This document shows, one piece after another, positions 26,551 through 40,900 of a stretch of 64,000 bases of DNA (its first letter is position 1; each line of letters begins with the position of its first letter). Source of the DNA: Alviniconcha marisindica (taxonomy: Eukaryota; Mollusca; Gastropoda; Provannidae); contig JABMCL010002049.1 in the NCBI GenBank assembly GCA_018857735.1, positions 2,362,501-2,426,500 of the forward strand. Direction: 5' to 3'. The notes under the pieces were generated by a model. The model had not been told where the DNA came from and did not search any database. It saw only the letters and a list, made by a program, of their open reading frames with translations. The translations under genes and the position numbers were made by a program.

Positions 26551-28594
26551 CCCACTCTCTGACATCAACATATAAAAATACAAGTCAAAATAACGCTCAC
26601 TGTGGATACCATGGAAGCCAACTGTCAATCTACAGTATAGGGCTGTCTCATTAGTAGGAGTCACTTTACTAGAGTCATACAACTGGGGTCGCTTTAGTCG
26701 TGGTCTCTTATAAGTTGGACATCACTGCTTTATGCCTCAATGAGCCTGGTGAGCCTCACTTTGAGATGGTAACAAAAACAGCATGAGGCTCAGCTGGTTA
26801 GCAACTTTATTTTTAAAACTGAGCCACACATACACACACGCACACACATACTCACAACATGCAGTGCTCCAAACCAAAGTCTTACAGTAATTAACAATCT
26901 TGCTGACCAACAGAGCACTAGGAACACTGCATAAAAACAGCCATGAACCAAACGTGAAATCAGTTCTGGCAGGTTGCAAATGACAAGTGGACAGCGATAT
27001 GGCTCTGTGGATAATACACCTTTTTACAACTGCAATGCTTTTTTTTGTGTTGCTTTAAAAAAAAATTTTTTATACAACTTTACTGCCTCTGTGTAGAGAA
27101 ATTTGTCTTCTGGCTCTTCATTTACATAAAACATTCAGTACCCTTTTTTTTTTAAAGTAACGACGACGCTGACAACCACGATGAGAACGCAAGCACTGAC
27201 ACTCCACGTTTCCCTTTACGAACGAACAAGCGCTTTCCAGGATGGCGTGGCTTGCTCACCGGCTCAGTGCAGCAACACTGAAATGACTAATGTGATATGA
27301 AACTACTGAGTGACGGACGGCTAATTGCCATCCTGACAACTGCAGTGTTAAGATACTGCTGTACAAACAAGGTATGTCACCTCGCGCAGCAAAATCCACC
27401 CCCCCCCCCAACCCCATGTGCCTAGATACTAGTGCCCAGTATACTTTCTTCTTTTTTGGGTGGGGGTGGGGGTCATGCTTTACTCCAATTTTAATACAAT
27501 CTACAGCAATATTGTAATTAAGATTACAACACTAGGCTTGAACAGAAATAAGCAAACAGAAACCTCAGACATAACAATTTGTATATTACACCATATGTGC
27601 CCACTTTGTACCTGTTCAGGTGATTAATAACAGCACATCATTACAGCTACTTTGCATTGCAAAGAGATCATTGGTACAGAAATTGTAACATTAACAAACA
27701 TTCAACAAAGTTCTGAACCACCACTGTAACCTTGACTTTCAACACAACAATCCAGTCTTTTTACAAGACACTGGTTTATAATGAAGTACCATCAAAGTAG
27801 GCGCGGATGCGGAAGGATCAGCAGTTCAGAAGATATCTTCTGGACAAATCCCAGACACATGGACAGAGGGACATGGTAATTCGGGCCAGTAGGCTATACC
27901 CCTCTAACTTTGTGCGGGAGGGGGGGTGGGGGTGGGGGGGTAAAAAAGGTAGTGTAATGAATTGTAGCATGCAATGAATTTCAGTAAGGACCTGTTTTAC
28001 CCTTGTTTTCAGATACTTTCATCTATGCATACACCTCTTCAAAAGAACTGCTTCATATCAATTCTCTTACCTTTCACGCAGGTAAGAGTGTGAGAAGAAA
28101 ACCAATTAATGTTTTTAATTTGTTTAATGCAGCTGGTGATAATTGATCAAATGTGAAGTGTACCCATGATTAGAACTGAGCACATGTATAATAGATATAC
28201 ATGTTTTATTTGTCATCACAGAACTCACAGTGTTGAAAAAAAAAGGCAAATGAGTTTAAGAAATCAGGTGCAAAAACTAGTCGGAGTTCAGCAGATAGAC
28301 GTGTGCTGCAGGCAGGAGGAGAGTTGAAGGCTGATGGAAGGAAGGGTAAAGAGACAGTTTTATCTGAGAGGTCACAGCCATTTCTCTTCAGCAAGCTCTT
28401 GGTCACTGCAGGGGTCAGCTTGTGCGTACTTGAGCCAGAGAACACGTTGTGGTGAATCATTCATACACGTGGGCGCTGCCACGCTTTTGTCAGACCTTAC
28501 ATCAGTGGGCAGAGCATTCTCTCTCCTTGCAACACGTTCATTCCCATGTCTACCTGGGGAAGCCTTAGTCAGTCCATGAGCGCTGGGATGACAA

Positions 28595-29100
28595 TGACAG
28601 CAATTGATTGATTGGTCTGACAATGACAGTTATTGATTGATTGCTCGGACAATGATAGCCATTGATTGATTTGACAATGACAGCCATTCATTGATTTGAC
28701 AATGACAGCCACTGATTGAGCGATTTGACAATGACAGCTATTGATTGATTTGACAATGACAGCTACTGATTTGACAGTAACAGCTGTTGACTGATTTGAC
28801 AATGACTGCTATTCATTTGACAATGACAGCTATTAACAGATTTGACAATGACAGCTGCTGATTGATTTGACAATGACAGCCATTGATTGATCAGACAGTG
28901 ACAGCTATTGACTGATTGCTCTGACAATGACAGCTATTGACTGATCGATCTGACAATGACAGCTGTTGATTGATCACTCTGACAATGACAGCTGTTGACT
29001 GATTGATCTGACAATGACAGCTACAGATTGAACTGACAGCTACTGATTGATTGATCTGACAATGACAGCTACCTGATTGATTGATCTAACAATGACAGGC
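28595..29100. repeat. ~27-30-bp minisatellite
   Basis: TCTGACAATGACAGCTATTG then ATTGATTGA repeated about 17 times with length variation. Confidence 0.93.
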
Positions 29101-29629
29101 AGGCCTTCTCAGTGTGCCGTTCTCAGCCACACAGAGAACCCTTGAAGATGGAAAGCACAGGTCCACATTGTTGGGGACCCTAATTGTGAAAATTGCAGAA
29201 AACGTCCACATGCCAGTCTTCTCATCCAGTCCAAGCCCAAGTGGTGCACACACACATGCACAAAAACAACAACAACCCCATCTTAACATAAAAAACAAAA
29301 GCTGCATTTACAACACCTTTATACACTAGCAAAATGTTGCATCCAAAACAACAAAAACAAAATCCAGCTGCATGATCGTTGATCTTGGATATCATGAGAA
29401 GAAGAAACTTTTAGAAAGACCCATAACCTTTTTACTGGCAGGACAGGGGCTATACCCTCTGATGGAACATATAACACAACAAAAACAATTAAGGTAGGTC
29501 ATTTTGTTCCAGTTTTTTTTATGTGGATCTGTCACTACCTGCACAGTGCAAATGCTTATCAAAAATCCTGGGGAATCTTTAACCAGAGGTGGACGATGGT
29601 AATGAATCCTACTCTCACACCTTTACAAG

Positions 29630-30190
29630 CAGGTACTGATTACACCATAAAGTCTTTCACAAGAGGCTGTGGACACTAGTGACAGTAACATCACACTCTC
29701 ACACTTTACAAGCAGTTCCTGACTTAACAGATTCTAAAGTCTTTCACAAGAGCTTGCGGACCATAGTGACAAGAACAGATCACACTCTCACACGTTTACA
29801 GGCAGTTCCTGATTTAACAGATTCTAAAGTCTTTCAAAGTTTTAGACAAGCTTGCAGATGCCAGTGATAAGAACAGATTGTATTTTCACATGTTTACAAG
29901 CAGTTCCTTGCACCCTCACATGTTTACAAGCAGTTCCTGACTTAACAGATTCTAGTCTTTCACAGTAGCTTGTGGATACTAGTGACAACAATGTCAATGG
30001 ATCATACTCTTACACGTCTATAAGCAGTTCCTGATTTAACAAATCCTACTCTTTCAAAGTTTTAGACAAGCTTGCAGATGCCAGTGACAAGAACATATTG
30101 TATTCTCACATGTTTACAAGCAGTTCCTTGCACTCTTACACGCTTACAAGCAGTTCCTGATTTAACAGATTCTAAAGTCTTTCACACATG
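29630..30190. repeat. ~90-bp degenerate tandem repeat, ~6 copies
   Basis: CACACGTTTACAAGCAGTTC, CTGATTTAACAGATTCTAAA and GTCTTTCACAAGAGCTTGC recur in order. Confidence 0.9.
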
Positions 30191-31198
30191 GTTACTGACA
30201 GTGACAGAATCTGCTCTCACAACCCACCACTGATGCTTACATATATATACAACATAGGTTTTTTGTTTTTTTTTTAACAGGAGAATGTTGACTGTAACAG
30301 AATCTACTCTCCATAATTTTTCCTCTTTTCTCTATCCTTTAAAATTTTTTTTTATAGGTGGGGGTAAATCTAAAACACAAAAACACGTTTGGCTAATAAG
30401 AAAGCAAACACCCATCACGGACATACTTTGGTGTTACTGTTAGTGTTCACACAGAAACAAATCTGAAACTTTGAAACACTGCCTGTACAACATTTTATTT
30501 CTGATGCTCACCAGTACAAAAACACACATACAAACAAATTAAAAATACACACATGTATGCATAAGATATATGTACATGTTGCACAGTATCCAAAACTCAA
30601 TCAAAAACAATCACCAGTCTTACCATTACAAATGAGAAGTTGTAACTTGCCATGAGAAACTTAAGTTTTCACACATGACATGTGATATCCACGTGCATTT
30701 ACCGAGTCTGCTGCATACAATATATATTCCGAAGAATATCTGTGGACTTCAAAGCTGTCACATATAAATCTATAAACTGAGCTGAGCATGAAAACACGCA
30801 GGTACAAACACTTCTTTCATTTCACGTTAAAAACTTGAGGTTTGATTTGGGTGTAGCATGCTGCTAACTAGCAACTTAATGTTGCCAAACAGTGAGTTCC
30901 ACTTGCCTGGTAAAAGACAAGCCAACGATCTGAGTGATGAAATATTCAGTGAATGTCTCGAAACTAAAGCAGGTTAAACTGTTAAAATCAATCCCTGTGC
31001 GATCCCCATCAGCCACTCTTCCCCCAACCTGCATGACCAATAATTTAACTCCGCTACACTGCATGTCAACAATGACTGTTCATTAAACCAAAGGAAAAAG
31101 CACAGCAACAGACTGCTTGTTGAACTCCATCACAGATATGTGCATCATGTTACAAACAACCTGTGGTGAGAGGGCAGAGCCTTCCAGGACAATGCCCT

Positions 31199-31256
31199 GA
31201 GATAACCGTAATGGTTGACTGGGCGTAAAACACCAAATTACTTACTTACTTCCAGG
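31199..31256 (+). mobile_element. Dispersed SINE-tail repeat, family D
   Basis: GATAACCGTAATGGTTGACT then GGGCGTAAAACACCAAATTA ending in CTTACTTAC. Related pieces occur near 35309-35375 (reverse), 44213-44252 (reverse), 49190-49235 and 54070-54135. Confidence 0.75.
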
Positions 31257-31841
31257 ACGACCTAACGGCTCGACTGGCATCTGTCGTACAAACGGACAAA
31301 AGCTGGATGCTCACTGCCAGAACATTTCTCAACCACTGGCTCATTAACAGTGGGCACCTTTTCTGAGGTCCTGTGGTCTTGGTTGGTGACCATGCTTTCT
31401 GGAAACTCTTGACCTGCTTTGGTAAAACAGACAGACATAGGGTCTCTCTGTTTCAACAGCACGATCTAAATTCTAATACATATCAGAACATCTGAGACTT
31501 TGTACAGCTGACCATGCACACCCCTAGTTCAGGTAAGAAGCCTACCATGACGTAGTCGACCAGCAGTAGAAACAAAAACAACGAGGGAAACATCAGCACA
31601 CCATCACTACGTTTTGACACCAGCTTTCAGAAAATGTTCATTTTGGTGATGGAGAAAGCGATTCCATACTCAACTCCAGTGTGCGGCCACCAGATAATTC
31701 AAAATCTCAAAGTTCCTACAGTATGATGCTATCAACAGTGGACCCTATTGCAGCACATGACTGGAACCGGTGAACACATTCCCACGCCGATGCTTGCAGG
31801 GGCTCTACAGGCGGAAACAGCTGCTCACCTGCTTGTCACTG

Positions 31842-31979
31842 TCAGGCAAAAGCACTTTTCCTTAAGTTCCTCAGGAACGATTGCTCTGTCAATTCCGCAC
31901 AACCAAGCAGCCGGACTGCTCTCAAGTCTCTGCACAGAAGAGCGTCCAGAAGCTGGCGGCGCGAGATGCTTTGGATAAG
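31842..31979 (-). CDS. NAA25: NAA25 exon 27 (probable last coding exon)
   Basis: Acceptor GTGGGTACAG; LIQSISRRQLLDALLCRDLR to NLRKSAFA, stop at 31842-31844. Supported by phase 0, fit to human VQGKVQSSYLHSLL, and a total length near the family norm. A more distal terminal exon is the alternative. Confidence 0.65.
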   Translation of the reverse strand, partial: LIQSISRRQLLDALLCRDLRAVRLLGCAELTEQSFLRNLRKSAFA

Positions 31980-34900
31980 CTGTACCCACAGACAACGCAG
32001 GTACTAAACATGCACTATGTACAAGTTGCTAACAGAAGTCATACGATGTCAACACAGTCTGCTCTGCCAGCAGGGGCATGCGCAGTGATGAATACAGACT
32101 GATGAGATTGTACTCACAGGTATCAGGAAGAGAGCTTGGCTCAGTGGGATAGGACTTCCAGACAGTGTGCAGAGTCTGAGAGGAGAGGTGCAGAGGACAG
32201 GCGAAGTGAGAGTAGGAGAGGTCAGGTCAAAGTGGCTGGGCATGGTTTTCTCGCACCCATGCTCGCTGTTCATCCTGGAGCCAACAGACATGTAGATGTG
32301 CAGTCAGAAAATGAGTACAGACATTGACACCAACAGGTGGACTGTTTACTGGAGTTCACAGCAGATGGGTGTTCTGCTCAGCTGCACTCAGAAAGAAACT
32401 ATTTTTACATGTCACAGGTGTGGTGAGCTGGCATGAGACTGATCCAGACGGTAGGTTGAGCTCACATGTGAGTGATCCAGAAGGTAGGTTGATTCCAGGT
32501 GTGGTGAGCTCATGTGATTGATACAGAAGGCAGGCTGATTCCAGGTGTGGTGAGCTCATGTGACTGATACAGAAGGTAGGTTGATTCCAGGTGTGAGCTC
32601 AAGTGAGTGATACAGAAGGTAGGGCGAGTCCAGGTGTGGTGAGCTCATGTGACTGATACAGAAGGTAGGTTGAGTCCAGGTGTGGTGAGCTCATGTGACT
32701 AACACAGAAGGTAGGTTGATTCCAGGTGTGGTGAGCTCAAGTGAGCGATACAGAAGGTAGGTTGAGTGCAGGTGTAGTGAGCTCATGTGACTGATACAGA
32801 AGGTAGGCTGATTCCAGGTGTGGTTAGCTCAAGTGAGCGAAACAGAAGGTAGATCGAGTCCAGGTGTGGTGAGCTCATGTGAGCGATACAGAAGGTAGGT
32901 TGAGTCCAGGTATGATCAGCTGACATGTGACTGATACAGGAAGTAGGTTGAGTCCAGACGTGACTGATACAGAAGGTAGATTGGGTCCAGGTGTGGTGAG
33001 CTGACATGTGACTGCTACAGAGGGTAGGTTGTGTGCAGGTATGGTGAGCCGACATGTGACTGCTACAGAAAGTATGTTATGTGCAGGTGTGGTGAGCTGA
33101 CATGTGACTGCTACAGAAAGTATGTTATGTGCAGGTGTGGTAAGCTAACTTGTGACTGCTACAGAGGGTAGGTTGAGTCCAGGTGTGGTGAGCTGACATG
33201 TGACTGATATGAAGGTAGTTTGTGTGCAGGTGTGGTGAGCTGACATATGACTGCTACGGAAGGTAGGTGTGATGAACTCAAGTGTGGTGAGCTGACATGT
33301 GACTGCTACAGAAGGTAGGTGTGATGAACTCAAGTGTGGTGAGCTGACATGCGACTGATACAGAAGGCAGTTTGTTCCAGGTGTGGTGAGCTGACTTGTG
33401 ACTGATACAGAAGGTAGTTTGTTCCAGATGTGGTGAGCTGACTTGTGACTGATACAGGTGTTGTGTCCAGGTGTGGTGAGCTGACTTGAGACTGATACAG
33501 AAAGTAGTTTGTTCCAGGTGTGGTGAGCTGACTTGTGACTGATACAGAAGTAGTTTGTTTCAGGTGTGGTGAGCTGACATGTGACTGACACAGATATTGT
33601 GTCCAGGTGTGCTGAGCTGACATTTTGACCGATACAGAAGGTGTTGGTTTTCCCGTTGTGGTGAGCTCACAGTGACTGATACACAAGGTAGATTGTGCCC
33701 GGTGTGCTGAGCTCACACGACCGATACAAAATAGGTTTTGTCCAGATCAATGTCTCAGTTTGGTGGGGAATTGACTATGCCCGAAGCTAGATTGATATAG
33801 GTGCTGGTGAGCTACACAGAACCGATACAAAGGTAGGTCGTGTCCAGATGGGGAGACACAACAGATTTGACAGTGCAGAAAGGGAGCCTGCGTCCAGATG
33901 AGCTCAAACGGATATAGGTACCCGGTTTTTTGTCACAGTTCACACATTTTATGGCAGGGTGCAAAGCTGGCGTGTCCATTATCCAAAACCGACTTCTCAC
34001 ACAGTGCCTGCGTCCTGAATCAAACGAGACAAGGGCATCAGGGGACCATCTACTTGCACAGCCCTTCACACACCCCTTTATGAGATGACACTGAAAGCTG
34101 CGCTCCACTTTACTCCACACCGTCTTCTCACACAGTGCCTCCTCCTGAAATCAGAACAGACAAGTCATCAGGGCACCACTCTACTTCACACTGCCATCTC
34201 ACACAGCGCCTCCTCCTGAAATCACAACAGACAAGTCATCAGGGCACCACTCTACTGCTCTACTTCACACTGCCATCTCACACAGCGCCTCCTCCTGAAA
34301 TCAGAACAGACATCAGGGCCCCCACTCTCACTTCACACTGCCATCTCACACAGCGCCTCCTCCTGAAATCAAACAGACAATCAGGGCCCCCACTCTCACT
34401 TCACACTGCCATCTCACACAGCGCCTCCTCCTGAAATCACAACAGACAAGTCATCAGGGCCCCCACTCTACTTCACACTGCCATCTCACACAGGCCTCCT
34501 GAAATCACAACAGACAAGTTTCAGGGCACCCTCTCACTCACACTGCCATCTCACACAGCGCCTCCTCCTGAAATCACAACAGACAAGTCATCAGGGCACC
34601 ACTCTACTCACACTGCCATCTCACACAGGCCTCCTGAAATCACAACAGACAAGTCTCAGGGCACCACTCTACTTCACACTACTATCTCACACAGTGCCTC
34701 CTCCTGAAATCACAACAGACAAGCATCAGGGCACCACCCCTACACTGCCCTCTCACACACGCTCCTGAAACAAACAACATCTCAGCCCACTCTACTCACA
34801 CACATCTCACATAGTGCCTCCTCCTGAAATCACAACAGACAAGTCATCAGGGCACCACTCTACTGCTCTACTTCACACTGCCATCTCACACAGTGCCTCC

Positions 34901-37900
34901 TGAGATCACAACAGACAAGTGTTCAGCGCATGTGCATTCTCTGCTCTACTGCACACCACATTATGCATACACTACACAGTATGCAACATCAATGGGTACA
35001 TCCACACAAACAAGCACGAGTGCACACACACACACACACACACACATGATCATGATGAAACAACTGATCATGCCAGCTTCGTGGGCATCCTACCTCCGCA
35101 TCAGTGAGCGACTCTGTCAAGGAGAGGGCGCTGAGGTCGAGGGCCATGAAGACGGGGTCAAACTGCGTGGCCACCTGATGCAGCGCCTTGGCCGTCTCCT
35201 GCAGCTCCGTCACCAGTGCTGTGAACTTGTCAAACACAGCCGGCTGAAGATGGAACACAGCAACACATTGTAAAAAGATTATGCTAACACATCCAGTCTT
35301 AAGAAGTAATTAATTAATTAACTTTGTGTTTTATGCTCAGACAACCATTATGGTTATATCAGGGCGAGCATTCTTAAGAAAACTCACGTAGGAGGTCGTC
35401 AAAGTAACTGAATTCTAAAGCGAGGCTGGGTTATGTATTACCATGGGGCCATTCTTAATGAGCTAGTACACGGTGGGTCACCAGGCCAAAAGCAATCATT
35501 AAGCAAAAATGGCAATCCCACCTCACTTTTGATCTTACAACCTGCTGTGACCTAGCTCATTAAGGATGATCCCATCATTCACAGCAGCATCTGAAACCAC
35601 CTCAGCAGGGGAGGCACATTGGGCAAGGCTTTGATTCTGGTAATGCTGCTGACTGAATCCAAACACATGAAAGGTTCAAGAGAAGGCTATTTATTAGGAC
35701 AAAACACAACATGCAAATTTTTCCGGGTAATCCCCTTTATCAAGCTACACAATGACACTTAAACAACAATGAAACGGTGAAAAAAACGATGAAAAATGAG
35801 ATGGGGAGCTAAACCGTGACGTCATCTGACATGGGGGGGGGGTTCACCTGGAACTCCCTCACCAGCAACAAGAGCATGTCGGCAGGGCCAGCAGGGAATA
35901 ATCACTGACACTGCTCAGTCAATTTTACACAGGCCACTCAGCGCTCCCCCAGTCAATTCACACCCTTGCAAAGCAGAAAGACCATCCCCACAGAATCTGG
36001 AAGGTGGGTTACCTGCGGTGGGTTCTGAGCCTTCTTTTTGCGTGTCTGTTTGGACCAGGCAGTCTTCAGAGGCCTCAGCAGGTGACTGCACACCCCCATC
36101 AGAGTTGTGGCGTACGACAGCGACTGCAAACAAAGGGAACTGTCAAGATGGCGGCTGTGGGCTAATGGGAGAAGGAAAAAAACATCAAATCCAGAACAAA
36201 TCTAAAATGTCAACCTCCTTCATCTTTTTTGGTTGTTTATTAATCTTGCTTCACTATTTCACAGAAAAGCAACATCTAAAAACCAGGTATAATTATTGCT
36301 TCATACCTCAAACCTACCTTTGATACCTCCCTCCCAACCACCCACCAATATATGGACAGTACATACGTTCTCACTAAGCTCTCACAAAGGAATTACATTA
36401 TCTGCTAACCTGCAAGAAGAAAATGGCCGGGGCTGCTCAAAGAGATCTAATTTGCAGAAATCTAATAAAAATGAAAAAAGATTCCAATGAACAGACTCAT
36501 TTCTATGCAAGGTGAGAAAAACCTGAAACCTTAGTAAAGGAAACGGACAACACATAAACGGGACCAAAGCACAAAACTGTAGTCTGCACAACTTGGGAAC
36601 ATGCTGTGCTTGCTGTTGTCCTACCTCAGAGCTCATGACCAGGTGCTCCAGCAGACTGACATTGATGCAGGCGTGACCATCCTCCTCTTTCACCAGTGTG
36701 CGTTTGCTGCCCTCAGACAAACCTGCCACACAAACAAACACGGCACCAATCAGTGTCCCAGGCAAAACTGTACAACTAACTGGTTGATGATCTGCGTGGC
36801 CTGCCCTCTTTACAAATCTGGCCATGTCAACACATGCTGGACTGGTCAATGATCTGACACACACTTGCAGTATCAACAAATGTTGGACTGGCCATTGATC
36901 TCACACACACTTTCAATATCAACACATGTTGGACTGGCCAATAATCTGATGCACACTTGCAATATCAACAAATGTTGGACTGGCCAATGATCTCGGACAC
37001 ACTTTCAATATCAACACATGCTGGACTGGCTAATGATCACACACACCTACATCAACAAATGGCATCACTTTCATGACACATCAACAAATGTTAATTATGG
37101 TCAATGATCTGACCAGTTTACCATATTCACAGATGTTGAACTGTTTAATGACTTGGCAAACTTGCCAGATCATATGTTGGATCTGACAAACTTGCCAGAT
37201 CATATGTTGGATCTGACAAACTTGCCAGATCATGTTGGATCTGACAAACTTGCCAGATCAAATATTGGACTGGTAAGTGACCAGACACATTTGCCATGTC
37301 AACAAATGTTGAAATGGTCCAAAACATGAGCAACTTGCCAGATCAAATGTTGGTCAGTGACCTGACACATATGCCACATCAACAAATGTTGGATTGGTCA
37401 GTGACCTGACACATATGCCATATCAACAAATGTTGGATTGTTCAGTAACCCCAACACATTTGCCAACCTGACAAGTCTTGCCAGATCAACAAATGATGGG
37501 CTGGTCATACTTATCACCATTGTTTTTTCTACACTGCCAGTGTACAGTTACTGAAAGACACAATTTCCAAACACCATGCCTTGGCTGGTCACTTTGCTTT
37601 GCAGGAAGACAGGGAAAAACAATGGATATTTTCCCATCACTAACACAGTTTAAAATTGTTTTGAATCACAGCAGGATTGTCAAATGTTTCAGCCAAAATT
37701 ACTAGGTGTGGGTATGCTTGGGGCGACCTGCTCAAACTTCTCTTCACTCTTATCACTAGTTCTACGTGCAGTCAAATGGCAAAGTTCCATGTGTGAATTG
37801 TTTTATACAGGGATGATAACGTTTCGTGTCTTAAGTTGCTGCTTCCATGATCAATCTTTCCATCTGATCACTTACCTTCCAAGAGGTCCGTAATGGGAGT

Positions 37901-40900
37901 TTTCAAAATTTCTCCATCCTTGCTTTCTGAGTTGCCTGTCAAAAGAAAGCAGCTATATAACTGAGTTACAGTAAAAAAAGGTGATAATAACAATGGAGTT
38001 TTCTACGGCAGTTAACCGCAGTGAGCACAGTAGCCATATATATAGCAAACATAATAAGCAGAAAATCAAAAAGAAAGGGGAGATAAGGGACAATTTCAAC
38101 ACAAATGGCAGAATACATAATTAACAATTATGACAACAGTAAACTACATATTCAAAAATTATCTCACACCAAAATTATTGTAAACACTTTATTAATCAAA
38201 ATCCACACTGAACACCAGGAAGAAATGTTGTCACTGGATCAGCACGCATACACACACACACACACGCCTAAATCACATCAACACACCTCTGCAATTTGTG
38301 AATACCCGCTTTGTTTAAAACTACCTAGAACTGGGACAGTTAATGCAGAAAAGCATGAGAACAAAGTGTGACTAGAGAGATGTCTTTCAGAGGAAAACAC
38401 ATACTCAGCCCATTTTCATGCAGGTCGTGGATCTTGAGGAAACACTCTACCAGCCTGATAAACAGCTGGTGATGGTTGCCACGGAGATAGGTGGTGATGC
38501 GTGTCCTGTAGGGACCCTGAATTGGATACTGCACACACAGACACCAGGTCGATGCTTTACAGTTCATACTCAGACACCTGGCCAATGTTTACACTCAGCC
38601 AGTCACCAGGTCACTGCTTTACGCAGTCACCAGGTCACTGCTTTATAGTTCATACCCGGACACCAGGCCAACGCTTTACACTCAGCCAGTCACCAGGTCA
38701 CTGCTTTACACAGTCACCAGGTCACTGCTTTATAGTTCGTACCCGGACACCAGGCCAACGCTTTACACTCAGCCAGTCACCAGGTCACTGCTTTACACAG
38801 TCACCAGGTCACTGCTTTATAGTTCATACTCAGATACCAGGCCAACACTTTACAGTCACCAGGTCACTGCTTTAGACAGACACCCGGTCAATGTTTTACA
38901 GTTCAGACTCCATCACCAGGCCAGTACTTTTCAGTTAAGACACAGTCACCAGACCACTACTTTTCAGTTCAGCCACTACTTTTCAGTTCAGACAGTCACA
39001 AGACCACTACTTTTCAGTTCAGACACCAAGTCACCACTTTACAGTTCAGACACAGCCATCAGCTCATCAATTTACAGTTAGAAACTGTTAATGGGTCATC
39101 ACTTCACAATTCAAACCCAGTCATCAGGTAGCAGCTGACCAGTCTCCAGGTCAGTGCTTTACAGTTCAGTCACCAGGTCACTGTTTTACAGTTCAGTGAC
39201 TAGGTCACAGCTTTACAGTTCAGTCTCCAGGTCAATGCTTTACATTTCTGTCAGTCACCAGGTCACCATTTTACAGTTCAGTGACTAGGTCACAGCTTTA
39301 CAGTTCAGTCTCCAGGTCAATGCTTTACATTTCAGTCAGTCACCAGGTCACTGTTTTACAGTTCAGCAATTGGGTCACTGCTCTGCAGCTCAGACACAGT
39401 CCCTGGGTGACCACCTTAGAGTTCAGACAGTCACCAGATCACAGCTTTACAGTTCAGACACTAGATGAGAGACTGTGACGGCATCCAACCGTCTGAAATT
39501 ACCCTCCCTCTGAACCCCACCTTTTGAAATAACCATGAAACTAGAACTTTGTAGGCTTTCATGCTCAATAAGCACTTCAATCTTTTCAGCAAATGAGAAC
39601 AACATTTTTTTTACACTGCTTGTCAAACGGGCCAATGATAATGTGCCTCCTCTTTTAGTCAAAGCACACGATGCTGTGTTGGAGTAGGGGTATGAGGTTG
39701 AGAAATATAAAGCACTGACCACCTCAAACAGACAGTGAATGGGACATCTGTCTGCCTCATTCAGTAATGACTGGGATATTTTAGGCTGTCAACCAGTCTG
39801 TTACAGATGATAACAGATGTCCAGCACCAAAGCACATCTGCACTGTTAAAAAAAATGAGCAACCAAATACATGACTACTCAAAGAAAAAAAGAAGCCCTG
39901 AACACACTTGCACTGATCACTGAAATTATGAAGTCATATTTAAAAAGAGCACACACAACCCTTCCTCTCTGGGGTGGCCCTGATGAGACCTGCACAGTTG
40001 ACTGGGTGATAAAATCCACTTCCGGACCTCCATCCTTACCTTTCTGGGCTCGGTGAACTCCTTGGCACATGACTGCATGTGCTGGACGAAGCGGGGCAGG
40101 AGGTCACGAACCACACCGGCCATGCCCCCTTTCCCAGCGTCCTCGCTGCTGCCATTGGTCAGACTCTCCCCATTGTGCGAACTGCTGCTCTTCGCCCCGC
40201 AACCCCCGTCCTGCCCGGACATCACCGCCGCCACCAGAATGCGAAGGATCAGGTCCCGGCAGTGAAGCCATGCTTTCTGGGGACAGGATGCCAGTCTTGG
40301 GTGAAGAGTGTTTTGCAACAGAGCTCGCATGCATTTCAGCATCCTAAAATGTTTTGTGACAGAGTTCACATGCATTTCAGCATCCTAAAATGTTTTGTGA
40401 CAGAGTTCACATGCATTTCAGCATCCTAAAATGTTTTGTGACAGAGTTCACATGCATTTCAGCATCCTAAAATGTTTTGTGACAGAGTTCACATGCATTT
40501 CAGCATCCTAAAATGTTTTGCGACAGAGTTCCCATGTATTTCAGCATCCTAAAATGTTTTGCGACAGAGCTCACATGCATTTCAGCATCCTAAAATGTTT
40601 TGCGACAGAGCTCACATGCATTTCAGCATCCTAAATTTCAGCATCCTAAAATGTTTTGTGACAGAGCTCACATGTATTTCAGCATCCTAAAATGTTTTGT
40701 GACAGAGTTCACATGTATTTCAGCATCCTAAAATGTTTTGTGACAGAGTTCATGTGTATTGCATCATCCCCACTGTGAATTTTGTACCGAGAGATTTTTT
40801 CATCACCCCAGCCCCAGAGAAAAAAAATACTTAGAAAAACCCGCATCATGTCTCCATGTTCATCTTTGGCAATGGTAATTATTAGGTAGTACTGTGAGAA

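Larger units (their letters stand above)
25690..31841. other. Region between LINE fragment and NAA25 stop; repeats, possible long 3'UTR
   Basis: No recognised coding exon. Contains CA-rich repeats (26200-26550), a C run near 27399, a G run near 27918, a TGACAATGACAGC array (28595-29100) and a ~90-bp array (29630-30190). It may hold the NAA25 3'UTR: minus-strand AATAAA occurs near 26115-26121, but no polyadenylation site can be assigned. Confidence 0.5.
31980..35093 (-). other. NAA25 intron 26 (3.1 kb)
   Basis: Mostly two minisatellites (32404-33740 and 34100-34920) plus a short CA tract at 35026-35045. No further exon recognised. Confidence 0.65.

Noticed and set aside
31881..32020. Plus-strand frame resembling a dsRNA-binding motif (QKLAARDALDKLYPQ)
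   Set aside because: It is antisense to the proposed NAA25 exon 27 and has no neighbouring exons; the minus-strand reading fits phase and length.
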